Source of the DNA: an uncultured Erysipelotrichaceae bacterium
GTDB lineage: Bacteria; Bacillota_I; Bacilli_A; Erysipelotrichales; Erysipelotrichaceae
Length of the DNA: 64,000 nucleotides
Assembly (NCBI GenBank): GCA_902761625.1
Contig: CACWLH010000003.1
Span: 1-64,000 of the forward strand
Direction: 5' to 3'
A program made the translations under genes and the position numbers. The notes below the pieces were generated by a model. It was not told where the DNA came from and ran no database searches. It saw nothing but the letters and a program-made list of their open reading frames with translations. This document shows, in pieces, positions 50,994 through 61,356 of the stretch (the first letter of the stretch is position 1; each line of letters starts with the position of its first letter).

Positions 50994-51863
50994 ATGCTCA
51001 CATACAATCTCGATATCGAACGGGGAAGTCTCTGGCTGCGCACCACGCCCAATGAATTCGCTCTGGCACAGCCCTATTACTGCACCGAGGCGGGCATCTT
51101 CTATGCCCATGAACAATTCAACACAAAACGTGATTTCAAGGATTCATGGCTTCTTTTCTATACCATCGAAGGCTGCGGAATCATTGAGCAGAACGGCGTC
51201 AGTGTGCATCTGAAAGAAAATGAGGCGCTGTTTCTCAACTGCCGTTTTCCGCAGTCTTATTACACCGATCCTGAAACGGGAAAATGGACGCATTATTGGG
51301 CACACATTGACGGCAGCGGCATTGCGGGACTGGAGAGTCTTCTGATCCCCGAGCGCAGAATCAGCGCGTTTGTAACCAAGCGGTCCGCCTTTGAGGAGCA
51401 GTTCAACCGGCTGCTCAGGGATCTGGAAAACACATCCGCCAATACGATCATTTCGGAGAGTCTTATCATCCACTCCATACTCAGCGATCTTGTGCTGCGC
51501 AATTCTGTATCCTATTCCGCCAACCAGCAATTGATCATGAAAACGGCGGATCATCTGTTCGCCCATTACAATGAACCGTTTGAGCTGGATACCCTTCTGA
51601 AGATGGCCAATATGTCAAAGTCCTATTACATGAGACTCTTCAGGCAGTATATGGGAACCACCCCTTACAATTACATGCTCAATGTGAGAATCACAAAAGC
51701 CAGGGAACTTCTGGAAGTCACCGAGAAGACCATTCATGAGATCGCCATGGAAACAGGCTTTTCCGATGATGCGGCCTTTTCCACAAGATTCAGTGCGATT
51801 GTGAAAACATCGCCATTGAAATACCGGCATGAAGCCATCACAAAAATACAGAAGCACCGTTAA
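50994..51863 (+). CDS. AraC family regulator, probable rhamnose activator
   Basis: The 289-aa protein has an N-terminal cupin domain (FYTIEGCGIIEQNGVSVHLKE) and a C-terminal AraC DNA-binding domain (LLKMANMSKSYYMRLFRQYM; EIAMETGFSDDAAFSTRF). SD GGAGG precedes the ATG. It is divergent from rhaB with about 120 bases between, the same arrangement as RhaS/RhaR in other bacteria, though sequence similarity to those was not tested. Confidence 0.9.
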   Translation: MLTYNLDIERGSLWLRTTPNEFALAQPYYCTEAGIFYAHEQFNTKRDFKDSWLLFYTIEGCGIIEQNGVSVHLKENEALFLNCRFPQSYYTDPETGKWTHYWAHIDGSGIAGLESLLIPERRISAFVTKRSAFEEQFNRLLRDLENTSANTIISESLIIHSILSDLVLRNSVSYSANQQLIMKTADHLFAHYNEPFELDTLLKMANMSKSYYMRLFRQYMGTTPYNYMLNVRITKARELLEVTEKTIHEIAMETGFSDDAAFSTRFSAIVKTSPLKYRHEAITKIQKHR

Positions 51864-51902
51864 AAAAAGCTCTGTTTTCCAGATTGGGGAACAGAGCTTT
51901 TC
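51862..51902. terminator. Bidirectional terminator between the AraC and MATE genes
   Basis: AAAGCTCTGTT (51866-51876) and AACAGAGCTTT (51890-51900) form an 11-bp stem extended by TTCC/GGGG, with A and T runs outside. Confidence 0.88.
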
Positions 51903-51912
51903 AGAATATGAT

Positions 51913-53292
51913 TTAAGCTTCCGCAGGAGCGGGAGTGGATGCGCGTGACTTCCAGGCACCCGAATAAAGATAGACGCTTCCGATGAAGAACGGAACAGTG
52001 CCGGCAAATGCATTGCCGTACCAGAAGCCGAAGATGCCCATTTTGAAGGTGACGCCAAGCAATAATGCCAGACCGATTCTGCAGATGATGCCATCAAGCA
52101 ATGCAACGGTCAGGTTCAGTTTGGAATTGCCGGAGCCGTTGATCAGGGCAAAGTTTGCAGGTCTCAGGCAGGCGCCGAGATACTGGATCATCGCCACCGG
52201 GATATAACTGACCGCCATGGCAAGCACTGCCGGATCATTCGAGAAGAGACCAAATAGCCATTCGGGATGGAATGCGGTAATGATCGCAAAGATGGATGTC
52301 GGGATTGCCACGATCCATAATGCATTGTAAACAATCAGCGGAACACGCTTGATCTTTCCTGCGCCAAGCGCCTGGGCAACCATTGCGCCGCCTGCGGAGG
52401 AGATTGCCTGGGAAACGACACCGATCATGCCTTCAAGCTTTCTGGCAACGCCGGTAACCGCAACCGCTGTGGTTCCGTATGTGTTGATATACGAATTGAC
52501 AAACAGCATGGAGAAGGTAACAGCTGCTGACTGGATGACCATCGGGATACCGAGGGAAATCAATGGCTGAATCACTTCACCGGAAATCCGGAAGTGTTCC
52601 GGTTTGAAATCAAAGTGGATCTGTTCCCTGTTCTTGTAAAGAAGCCTGAGTGCGAAGATAAAGCTGACCGCCTGGCCGATGACCGTTGCCAGCGCCGCAC
52701 CCATCGGACCCATTTTGAGCGGTCCGACAAAGAGAATGTCAAGAACGATATTGATGACGGAAGCGATGGCGATGAACTGGAACGGATGCTTGGAATCGCC
52801 CATACCTCTGAGGACTGCGGAGACAAGGTTGTATCCGTAGATGAAGATGATTCCGTATACACAGGTGACCGCATACTGTCTTGTGTATTCATAAATATCG
52901 GTCGGTGTGTTGAGCCAGTTGATAATGCCTTTGTAAGACAACAGGAAGATGATCATGATGATCACAGCCAGGCTCATCAGAAGCGTGAACAGAGTGCCGA
53001 CCATCAGACCGACCTTGTCCCTTCTGTTTTCACCGACATATCTGGAAATGAGAATCTGGCCGGCATTGGAAAGTCCCATGGCAACGAAAGTGATCAGCTG
53101 CAGCACTTCACCGCCGATTGAAACAGCGGAAAGTCCCTGGGTGCCGACAAACCGTCCGACGACGATCATATCGACCATGTTGTATACCATCTGCAGCAGA
53201 CCTGACAGAAGCAGCGGCAATGCGAATCTGATCAGTGTGCCGGGAACGCTTCCGGTTGTCAGATCACGGATCAATTCTTTTTTCTGACTCAT
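51913..53292 (-). CDS. MATE family efflux transporter
   Basis: The 459-aa membrane protein has about twelve segments and the MATE/DinF-NorM pattern (GSVPGTLIRFALPLLLSGLLQ, NMVDMIVVGRFVGTQGLSAV, QAISSAGGAMVAQALGAGK). It would export toxic compounds using a sodium or proton gradient. It is transcribed leftward by itself, bounded by terminators on both sides. The substrate is unknown. Confidence 0.93.
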   Translation of the reverse strand: MSQKKELIRDLTTGSVPGTLIRFALPLLLSGLLQMVYNMVDMIVVGRFVGTQGLSAVSIGGEVLQLITFVAMGLSNAGQILISRYVGENRRDKVGLMVGTLFTLLMSLAVIIMIIFLLSYKGIINWLNTPTDIYEYTRQYAVTCVYGIIFIYGYNLVSAVLRGMGDSKHPFQFIAIASVINIVLDILFVGPLKMGPMGAALATVIGQAVSFIFALRLLYKNREQIHFDFKPEHFRISGEVIQPLISLGIPMVIQSAAVTFSMLFVNSYINTYGTTAVAVTGVARKLEGMIGVVSQAISSAGGAMVAQALGAGKIKRVPLIVYNALWIVAIPTSIFAIITAFHPEWLFGLFSNDPAVLAMAVSYIPVAMIQYLGACLRPANFALINGSGNSKLNLTVALLDGIICRIGLALLLGVTFKMGIFGFWYGNAFAGTVPFFIGSVYLYSGAWKSRASTPAPAEA

Positions 53293-53400
53293 ATTTACAC
53301 CCTTCCTCTCTTTTAATACCGGTATATCTTAACATGAGTGCGGGATATCCATGCCGGTTATCCTGTTTTCAGTCATATATTTTTCAAAAAATGAAGAAAA

Positions 53401-53424
53401 ACCGGAGAACTGTCTCCGGTCAAT
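53401..53424 (-). terminator. Terminator after the FtsX-like permease gene
   Basis: ACCGGAGA (53401-53408) and TCTCCGGT (53413-53420) form a perfect 8-bp stem; on the minus strand TTTTTC follows. Confidence 0.8.
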
Positions 53425-53433
53425 GGATATACT

Positions 53434-54762
53434 TTACGCCAGTTCGTGAAGAACTGCACGTCTGTAATAGAGAATGGTCACACCATAGCAGATCGCCATC
53501 GGAATGATCATAAAGAGAATCAATAATCCCGCATATCCGACACTCATGGAGCCGTGGATGATCATCGAGATGAAGATGTTGACAAGATACAGCAATGCGA
53601 CGGCCAGAATGGAAAGATACAGCAGTGAAACTTCGCGGAAAATGATCTTTTCACGTTCTTCTTTCACATAGCCGATCTGATCAAGCGTCATGAAATATTT
53701 CTTTCTGGAATAGGCCTCGGTGGAGAACTTGAACATGATCGCCATGGAAAGCAGCACGTTCATGACAACATAGGAAAGCAATGAGAGCATCATTTCCAGA
53801 TCGGTTGTGTTCCTGCCGATAATGACCGATATCAGCAATACCGCACAGATCAGGAAGAGAATGATATTGGAGCGCAGGATGGTCAGATCAGTACGGTAGA
53901 AACCAAGCACTGCGACCGCCTGCGGATCGCTGGTCTTCTTTTCCATGGTCAGCTTGTTGATCTCGGGCACAATCACATTGGGCACACCGATATAGAAGCC
54001 CAGCATGCCGATCAGAGAAAGCGCGAGTGTCATGTCACGGTTGAGATGGATCAGAATCAGCGGCGCGATAAAGAGAATCAGACTGAGGATGCGGCGGGTT
54101 TTCGCTCCTGCCACCTTTCTTCTTTCTCTCTCTTTTTTTCTTTCCGCCTTTTCAGCCTCGGTGAGCACCCAGTTGTCATCGATCATACTGACCCCGGAAA
54201 GCGGATTGATCAGCTGTCTCTCATTCATCAGCATGGATGCGGAGTTTCTGTAGGCAAAGCTGAGATTCAGATAGGTTGTCCAGAACACCACCGCACCAAG
54301 AATGACCATGGTGGTTCCGACTGCGGCCGGATAGATGCCGATCACAAACTCGCTGTGCAGCATGGTCGAAATGATCACGTTGAGTATGGGCACCATGATG
54401 ACGGCGCCAACGATGCCTACCGGCACCGCAATCAGCAATAATACAAACGTCTGCACGAGCAGATAGGCTGCCAGCTGCATGAATGTGGCCCCGCATACCA
54501 GTCTGACCGCAAGCTCCTTCGCCTTGTTTTTGATGAAGAAATCATTGGCAAAGAAGATGATGATCAGACAGACCGCAACGACGAAGATGGTGACGATCGT
54601 GACCGTGTCGTTGTTGTTGTCGACCCACGTGAAGCCGAGTTCACTCATTGAAATATTGAAAAACAGAAACACGAACATTGAAGTCAGCACGAAGGTCAGC
54701 CAGTAGAAGACGGCTTTGGCCATGCTGTTTTTCAATGATCTGAGTGCGTCTTTGAAAATCAT
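53434..54762 (-). CDS. Compact FtsX-like ABC permease (BceB-like)
   Basis: The 442-aa membrane protein begins FKDALRSLKNSMAKAVFYWL and has the AKELAVRLVCGATFMQLA segment typical of the BceB/VraG/FtsX superfamily. About ten hydrophobic segments and a long cytosolic charged loop (EAEKAERKKERERRK) are seen. Normal BceB permeases are about 650 aa with a roughly 200-aa outer domain; that domain is missing here. It is encoded 37 bases after its ATPase. No histidine kinase or response regulator lies nearby. Confidence 0.8.
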   Translation of the reverse strand: MIFKDALRSLKNSMAKAVFYWLTFVLTSMFVFLFFNISMSELGFTWVDNNNDTVTIVTIFVVAVCLIIIFFANDFFIKNKAKELAVRLVCGATFMQLAAYLLVQTFVLLLIAVPVGIVGAVIMVPILNVIISTMLHSEFVIGIYPAAVGTTMVILGAVVFWTTYLNLSFAYRNSASMLMNERQLINPLSGVSMIDDNWVLTEAEKAERKKERERRKVAGAKTRRILSLILFIAPLILIHLNRDMTLALSLIGMLGFYIGVPNVIVPEINKLTMEKKTSDPQAVAVLGFYRTDLTILRSNIILFLICAVLLISVIIGRNTTDLEMMLSLLSYVVMNVLLSMAIMFKFSTEAYSRKKYFMTLDQIGYVKEEREKIIFREVSLLYLSILAVALLYLVNIFISMIIHGSMSVGYAGLLILFMIIPMAICYGVTILYYRRAVLHELA

Positions 54763-54799
54763 TGTTCAATCTCCCCTTTCTTCAAAAGCATCTCAGGCA

Positions 54800-55570
54800 T
54801 CAGCCCTGAAGAATCTCTCTGGATTCGGCGGAGTTGATTTCGACGATCTTCTGGAAGTATTCATCCTGGGTGAGATTTTCTCTGTCAAGAACGGTTTCAA
54901 TGTTGCCGTCCTTGATATAGATCAGTCTTGAGGAATAGGAAGTGATCAGCGGATCATGGGTAACCATGACAATGGTCACGCCGAAGTCCTTGTTGAGCAT
55001 CTGCAGAATATTCATGAGCTCGCTGGAATTTTTCGAGTCAAGATTGCCGGTCGGCTCATCGGCGACGATGATGCGGGGATGGTTGATCAGAGCACGGCAG
55101 ATTGCCGCTCTTTGTCTCTGGCCGCCGGAGCATTCATTGGGGAACTTCTTCAGCAGTGTCACAATGTCCATCTGTGTGGCGAGTTCCTTCACTCTTTCTT
55201 CAATCTTCTTCTGATCCACATGCGCCAGTGACAGCGGCATGGCAATATTCTCAAACATCGTGTGTGTATCCAGAAGGTTGAAATCCTGGAAAATGAAACC
55301 GAGATTCTGGAAACGGAAACGTCCGATCTCATTGGAACTCATTGATCTGACTTCACGGCCATTGATATAAACATGTCCGCTGGTGGGCAGATCAATCGTT
55401 GAAATGTTATTGATAAAGGTCGACTTTCCGCTGCCGGAAGGTCCCATGATCGCGACAAAATCCCCTTCATGAACCTGGAAATTGATGTCATGAAGCGCTT
55501 CAAACGCATTCGGGGTGTTATAGTTGTAAACCTTTTTGAGATTTTTTGCTTCAAGTACGATATCTGACAT
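54800..55570 (-). CDS. ABC transporter ATPase (BceA/MacB-like)
   Basis: The 256-aa ATPase starts MSDIVLEAKNLKKVYNYNTP at 55570 with a strong SD (GGAGGCGG). Walker A is IMGPSGSGKST, the signature is ECSGGQRQRAAICRAL and Walker B is IIVADEPTGNLDS, all intact. It pairs with the FtsX-like permease downstream. Such pairs commonly remove antimicrobial peptides from lipid II cycle intermediates, but without the outer domain and the sensor kinase this role is uncertain. Confidence 0.92.
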   Translation of the reverse strand: MSDIVLEAKNLKKVYNYNTPNAFEALHDINFQVHEGDFVAIMGPSGSGKSTFINNISTIDLPTSGHVYINGREVRSMSSNEIGRFRFQNLGFIFQDFNLLDTHTMFENIAMPLSLAHVDQKKIEERVKELATQMDIVTLLKKFPNECSGGQRQRAAICRALINHPRIIVADEPTGNLDSKNSSELMNILQMLNKDFGVTIVMVTHDPLITSYSSRLIYIKDGNIETVLDRENLTQDEYFQKIVEINSAESREILQG

Positions 55571-55661
55571 ATCCGCCTCCGTAGTACGGGTCAATTATAT
55601 TTGTTTGCACAATCGTGAATCAAGCCTATTGTTACCCTTTTCATTAATTATGACGGAGTCA

Positions 55662-55701
55662 GAAAAAAGAAGCCTGCACATTTGCAATCCATGCAGGCTT
55701 C
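55662..55701 (-). terminator. Terminator after the sulfatase-operon GH1 gene
   Basis: GAAGCCTGCA (55669-55678) and TGCAGGCTTC (55692-55701) form a perfect 10-bp stem; the minus strand continues with six T. Confidence 0.88.
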
Positions 55702-55722
55702 CCGTCGGTCATGTAATTGTGT

Positions 55723-57174
<1,452 letters not shown>

Positions 57175-57258
57175 CTATACCATATCACCGCTCAATTTAG
57201 GCATGTCCCCTCTCACATGCCTGATCCGAAAAAAACTGCATGGATATGGGATTTTCTG

Positions 57259-58728
57259 TTATTCAGCCGGGGTAAGGCTTTCTTTTGTCAGGAATCTTGA
57301 GTCAAAGCCTCTGGGAACGGCATCGCATGTTTCCTGATACCATTCAAGCATCTTCATCTTCAGCTCAAGAATGATTGATTTGTATTCTTCGCAGTCAATG
57401 CGGTTGATCATTTCACGGGGATCCTTTTCAAGATCGTAGAATTCATCCCCGCCGCCGAGACGGAGAATATATTTGTATCTGCCATCGGTGATCATTGTGC
57501 CTTTGGCATGTGCCCTGTCATCTGCTTCGGCATTCATCTTGGCCCAGTAATCACTGGTTTTTGAGGGACCGGCATCGCCGTATTTGTGGTATTCGTCCGC
57601 CTGTTTTTCGCAAGGTCTTCTGCCGCCTTCCGAGAAAGCGTAGTCACGGATTATTGTTTGTGTATTTTCGATGACAGGTCTCAGGCTGATGCCGAACTGA
57701 TCATGGGTCGGGGTAACATCGGCATAATCCATAACGGTTGCGTAGAAGTCCACCAGTTCAGCCAGGGACTGTGTCTTACCGGGCATGACCTTCTCTCCTT
57801 TGGGAGGCTTGATCAGCAGCGGCACCTTTGTCAGGATATCCTCGAAGCTGTTCTGTGCTTTTTCAGGAAGACCGAAATCACCGGCAAAATCACCGTGGTC
57901 GGAAAGGAAGACAATCAGTGAGTCATCATAAATGCCTGCGTCTTTGAGGGCATCCACAATCATGCCGAACATGTCATCGACATAGGAGCACTGGGCAAGA
58001 TAGACTCTCTGCACCTCTTTCCACTGTTCTTCCGTAAATGCACCGAGATCTGCGAATTCACGCAGTTTGCGGATCATTTCCGATTTGCCCTGTGTATCTT
58101 TGAAATGAACCCTTTCTTCGATCAGATCCGGATTGATCCGGTCATAGTGTTCCTGATCGGTGACATAGGGTACATGGGGATTCATCCATCCGATGAACAG
58201 GCACAGCGGATCATCTGCCGGCTTCTGCCTGCGGATTCTTTCACAGGCTGCCAGTGTGTCATTGATATCTGTCTTTACTTCATCTATGACGCCGATGTAA
58301 TGGGAATACGGGAAGCCTTCGATGATTTCATGATTACCTGCAATCAAAGGTCTTTCGGGGATATTGATTTCATCGAACTGGGTTGCCATCAATCCCGGCA
58401 CATTGCCGGCAATGAAATCATTTCTTGTGTTCATCCAGACTTTATATCCGGCAGCTCTTAATTCAGCGAAAAGCGTATCGCTTCCCTCATGCATGAGGTA
58501 GTGCATGGTCCGGTAGCCGTGAACATGCGGATAGAGCCCGGTCAGAAATGAACACCTGGAAGGAACACAGACCGGATTCTGGCAATATGCGTTTTCAAAT
58601 GAAACAGCATCATTTTCAGCGAATGAATCAAGCCTCGGTGTGCTGGCGGCCGGATTGCCCATGTGGCCCATGGTGTTCCAGCGCATTTCATCAGGGTTGA
58701 TAATAATGATATTTGGCCGTTTTGTCAT
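57259..58728 (-). CDS. Sulfatase (formylglycine type), cytoplasmic
   Basis: The 489-aa S1-family sulfatase starts MTKRPNIIIINPDEMRWNT with no signal peptide. Asp13 begins the metal site. Cys54 in PVCVPSRCSFLTG is the CxPSR motif converted to formylglycine, so a maturase encoded elsewhere is required. FLSDHGDFAGDFGLPEK gives further metal ligands. A cytoplasmic location and the PTS/GH1 neighbours imply that the enzyme desulfates an imported, possibly phosphorylated, sugar compound. The gene lies between EIIC and the GH1 gene, with gaps of about 110-125 bases on each side and a terminator-like stem upstream. Confidence 0.92.
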   Translation of the reverse strand: MTKRPNIIIINPDEMRWNTMGHMGNPAASTPRLDSFAENDAVSFENAYCQNPVCVPSRCSFLTGLYPHVHGYRTMHYLMHEGSDTLFAELRAAGYKVWMNTRNDFIAGNVPGLMATQFDEINIPERPLIAGNHEIIEGFPYSHYIGVIDEVKTDINDTLAACERIRRQKPADDPLCLFIGWMNPHVPYVTDQEHYDRINPDLIEERVHFKDTQGKSEMIRKLREFADLGAFTEEQWKEVQRVYLAQCSYVDDMFGMIVDALKDAGIYDDSLIVFLSDHGDFAGDFGLPEKAQNSFEDILTKVPLLIKPPKGEKVMPGKTQSLAELVDFYATVMDYADVTPTHDQFGISLRPVIENTQTIIRDYAFSEGGRRPCEKQADEYHKYGDAGPSKTSDYWAKMNAEADDRAHAKGTMITDGRYKYILRLGGGDEFYDLEKDPREMINRIDCEEYKSIILELKMKMLEWYQETCDAVPRGFDSRFLTKESLTPAE

Positions 58729-58803
58729 AGCGGTTCTGCCTTTCTCATTGTTTTGATTTTCTGATTGATTCTTTTGAATTATACAGTATGCGCTTCATTT
58801 CTG

Positions 58804-58838
58804 AAAAAGGACAGCCTCATCAGCAGCGGCTGTCCTTT
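58804..58838 (-). terminator. Terminator-like stem after the PTS EIIC gene
   Basis: AAAGGACAGCC (58806-58816) and GGCTGTCCTTT (58828-58838) form a perfect 11-bp stem followed by TTTTTC on the minus strand. It would reduce read-through into the sulfatase gene. Confidence 0.8.
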
Positions 58839-58851
58839 GAGTCAGTCTTGA

Positions 58852-60162
58852 TTATTCAGCTGCAGCTTCTTCTTTGAGCGCCTGGCTGTCAACCGCTCTG
58901 AAGAACGGATAGTAGATGGCAGTGGAAACTGCGATCAGGATAGCCTGCAGTAAGATACCGCGCCAGTCAGCCCATGCCGCAAATGCGGAGAGCAGAATCG
59001 GTGTGCCGGTTGATACGTTGACGCCTACCATGTAAGGAACAAGACCGATTGCCATTGCGGCATAGCCGAGCAGGAATGTAACGATCGGAGCGACGATCAT
59101 CGGGATCAGCATCAGCGGGTTGAGAACCAGCGGCACACCGAAGACCATCGGTTCAGAGATTCCGCAGATACCGGAAGGAACAGCGATATTCTTGAGAGCC
59201 TTGTATCTTTCGGATCTGGAGAACAGAGCCAGACAGAGACACAGACCGATCGCGCAGCCGGAGCCGCCGATGTTGCCCATTGCGAACCATGCCGGCTGGA
59301 TGATGATGTTGGGCAGAGCCTGACCTGCGCCATAGGCAGCCAGGTTTTCCAGTGTGAGCTCAGTATAGAGAGCAGCCATGATGGATGTGGCAACCATACC
59401 GCCGTGGATACCGAAGAACCACAGGACGTTGCAGACGATCAGCAGGATGATGAATGTGAACGGACTTGCGGCAAGAGCTGTGAGAGGTGCCTTCAGCAGA
59501 CCGTAGATCAGCATTGTGACAGAGCCATAGGATGTCATGCCAGCGAGCATTCTGAAGACGATTGCCAGAGCTGCCAGAGCAAGTGCCGGAACAAGAGCGG
59601 AGAATGACTTGGAAATTGCGGGCGGAACGGAATCAGGCATTCTGATACCGATGTTCTTCTTGATGAAAATGTTGTGCAGGTTCGGGAACAGGATGCCGAC
59701 GATCATTGCTGTAAAGAGGCCGGCAGAGCCAAGGAATGTCATATTGACAGCACTTGCAACTGTGACGGAAACACCTGATTCAGCGTCTGTACCAGTAACT
59801 CCGAGCGGGATCATAATCAGGAATGCCATCAGGGCGATGGCGCCGCTGGCGATGGATTCTCTGTCGTCCATGCCGAGAACCTGTGCTTCTGCCCTGGCGA
59901 TCAGGAAGACTGCGTAAAGGGAGATCATGTTTGTTGTATAGTCAGCCGGAATCGCGAAGAACTGCTTCAGTCCTGTTGCGGTGATAAAGCTCTGGTACGG
60001 AGCGATGTTAAGGCTGGCAAGCAGTGTGAAGATCGCACCAACCATGACAACCGGCAGCATTGCGGAGAAACCGCCGCTGATGCCTTTGAGAATACGGTTT
60101 GAGCTGATTTTGTCAGAAATGGGAATCAATACAGCCTGAAGTTTTTCAATAAACCCTTCCAT
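58852..60162 (-). CDS. PTS EIIC permease, lactose/cellobiose family
   Basis: The 436-aa membrane protein has the CelB/LicC pattern (MEGFIEKLQAVLIPISDKIS, RILKGISGGFSAMLPVVMVG, FFGIHGGMVATSIMAALY, GICGISEPMVFGVPLVLNP). It would import and phosphorylate a beta-glucoside together with EIIA and EIIB proteins that are not in the window. Promoter TTGAAA-17-TATATT lies upstream with an RpiR-type operator over the -35. SD AGGAGG is strong. With the GH1 and sulfatase genes downstream, a sulfated beta-glucoside is a plausible cargo. Confidence 0.93.
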   Translation of the reverse strand: MEGFIEKLQAVLIPISDKISSNRILKGISGGFSAMLPVVMVGAIFTLLASLNIAPYQSFITATGLKQFFAIPADYTTNMISLYAVFLIARAEAQVLGMDDRESIASGAIALMAFLIMIPLGVTGTDAESGVSVTVASAVNMTFLGSAGLFTAMIVGILFPNLHNIFIKKNIGIRMPDSVPPAISKSFSALVPALALAALAIVFRMLAGMTSYGSVTMLIYGLLKAPLTALAASPFTFIILLIVCNVLWFFGIHGGMVATSIMAALYTELTLENLAAYGAGQALPNIIIQPAWFAMGNIGGSGCAIGLCLCLALFSRSERYKALKNIAVPSGICGISEPMVFGVPLVLNPLMLIPMIVAPIVTFLLGYAAMAIGLVPYMVGVNVSTGTPILLSAFAAWADWRGILLQAILIAVSTAIYYPFFRAVDSQALKEEAAAE

Positions 60163-60202
60163 GTTTTATCCTCCTTCTAAAACTTGTTTTATTGACAAGT
60201 CC

Positions 60203-60300
60203 AATATATCATTGTGTAAAACCGGTTTCAAGTATTTATTAAAACTTTTTCTATTTTGTTTTGATTTCTTTTTGAAACCGGTTTCACCATTCGCTATAAT
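60203..60300. promoter_or_regulatory. Divergent EIIC / RpiR promoters with two AAACCGGTTT operators
   Basis: Leftward: TTGAAA (60231-60226), 17 bases, TATATT (60208-60203). Rightward: TTGAAA (60272-60277), 17 bases, TATAAT (60295-60300). The palindrome AAACCGGTTT occurs at 60219-60228 and within GAAACCGGTTTC at 60274-60285, and overlaps both -35 boxes in the same register. This strongly suggests one repressor controlling both genes. Confidence 0.85.
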
Positions 60301-60321
60301 GAAATCAGGTAAGGAGGTAAT

Positions 60322-61095
60322 ATGAGTACAAATCCCCTGGACAGAATTCAGTCTTATTACGATGAGCTGACAAATAAAGATAAAGACATCGCTGTATATA
60401 TCATCAACAATCCCAGAGACGCTGCAAGAAGTTCCATCGACGCCCTGGCGAAAATGGCCGGCGCCTCCAAGTCCGCCCTCGTCCGCTTTGCCAACCGGAT
60501 CGGCTACAGCGGCTTCGCGGAACTGAAATACGACCTTTCCCGCTTCCTTGTATCGGCCAACAGCGGCACCGATGAGGATCATAAAGATCCTGTCGATGCA
60601 ATCTGCGATACATACGCTTCCTATATTTCGCAGATCAAGGAAATGATTGACCGCACGGAACTGGATGCAATCGCGCAGAAACTCACCAGCGCAAGAAGGA
60701 TCAAGCTTTTCGGATTCAACCGCACTTTTAACAGCGCCATGCAGATGAGACAGCGCCTTGGCAAAATCGGCGTAGATGCCGAAGCGGTTTCCGACACCAC
60801 CGTCATGACCGACCTTGAGGACGTATGCAGAGCCGGCGACTGTGTTATCGTATTTACCGTTTCTGACAACGCCGGCATTTATAACCCCATCGTCACAAAT
60901 CTTGCCGAGAATCAATGCTCTGTTTTCTGCTTCACGATGAGCCAGGCCCTTCCCTTCAAGAAGAAATGCGAAAAGTATATTGTCCTGCCCAGGATTTCCC
61001 GTGACAGCAATATTTCTTTCCTTGATGATCAGGCAGTCTTCATGGTCTTCATCGAGATTCTGATGAACAGAATCGCGACACTTCTGAGCAAATGA
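60322..61095 (+). CDS. MurR/RpiR family transcriptional regulator
   Basis: The 257-aa regulator has an N-terminal HTH_6 domain (SSIDALAKMAGASKSALVRFANRIGYSGF) and a C-terminal SIS sugar-phosphate-binding domain (RIKLFGFNRTFNSAMQMRQRL, GDCVIVFTVSDNAGIYNPI). SD AAGGAGG precedes the ATG. It is divergent from the PTS EIIC gene and is preceded by the palindromic operator, so it probably represses itself and the EIIC transcript until a sugar-phosphate binds. Confidence 0.93.
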   Translation: MSTNPLDRIQSYYDELTNKDKDIAVYIINNPRDAARSSIDALAKMAGASKSALVRFANRIGYSGFAELKYDLSRFLVSANSGTDEDHKDPVDAICDTYASYISQIKEMIDRTELDAIAQKLTSARRIKLFGFNRTFNSAMQMRQRLGKIGVDAEAVSDTTVMTDLEDVCRAGDCVIVFTVSDNAGIYNPIVTNLAENQCSVFCFTMSQALPFKKKCEKYIVLPRISRDSNISFLDDQAVFMVFIEILMNRIATLLSK

Positions 61096-61099
61096 AAAG

Positions 61100-61150
61100 A
61101 ATATCCGTTGATCTTCTTCCTCTGAACAGAAGAGATGCGGATATTTTTTT
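61100..61150 (+). terminator. Terminator after the RpiR gene
   Basis: AATATCCG (61100-61107) and CGGATATT (61138-61145) pair, with an inner TCTTC/GAAGA stem, followed by a run of T. Confidence 0.88.
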
Positions 61151-61356
61151 TGAGACATCTAAATTACTTTGTTGTATGGATGAGCTTTAAACATTTTGTG
61201 TTTAAAGGGTGTTGTTATCAACTTTGTGTTGATGACCTTTTCTTTTTTGTGTTGATATCCTTTAAGCACTGTGTGGGTTCGTCATAATAAAAACTCCTGT
61301 CTTACAATGGATTTACCACGATTTCCATACAGTTTCATTCAATTTGGCAAATGCGA
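61151..61356. repeat. Gene-free stretch with repeated TTTGTGTT hairpins between convergent genes
   Basis: CTTTAAAC-ATTTTGT-GTTTAAAG (61185-61207) and GTTATCAAC-TTTGT-GTTGATGAC (61214-61236) are two adjacent stem-loops with similar T-rich loops. A third TTTGTGTTGATATCCTTTAA copy (61247-61266) can pair with TTAAAGG..TATCAAC upstream. No coding frame is evident. Function is unknown; a mobile-element remnant or small RNA is possible. Confidence 0.5.

Noticed and set aside
30231-51863. One single rhamnose operon spanning both rhamnose loci
   Set aside because: They are separated by about 9 kb of genes on both strands with their own regulators and terminators, so they are two units.
60166-61158. 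Long open frame (330 codons) on the minus strand opposite the RpiR gene
   Set aside because: It is antisense to a well-defined regulator, has no SD or recognisable motifs, and is a by-product of the codon bias of the real gene.
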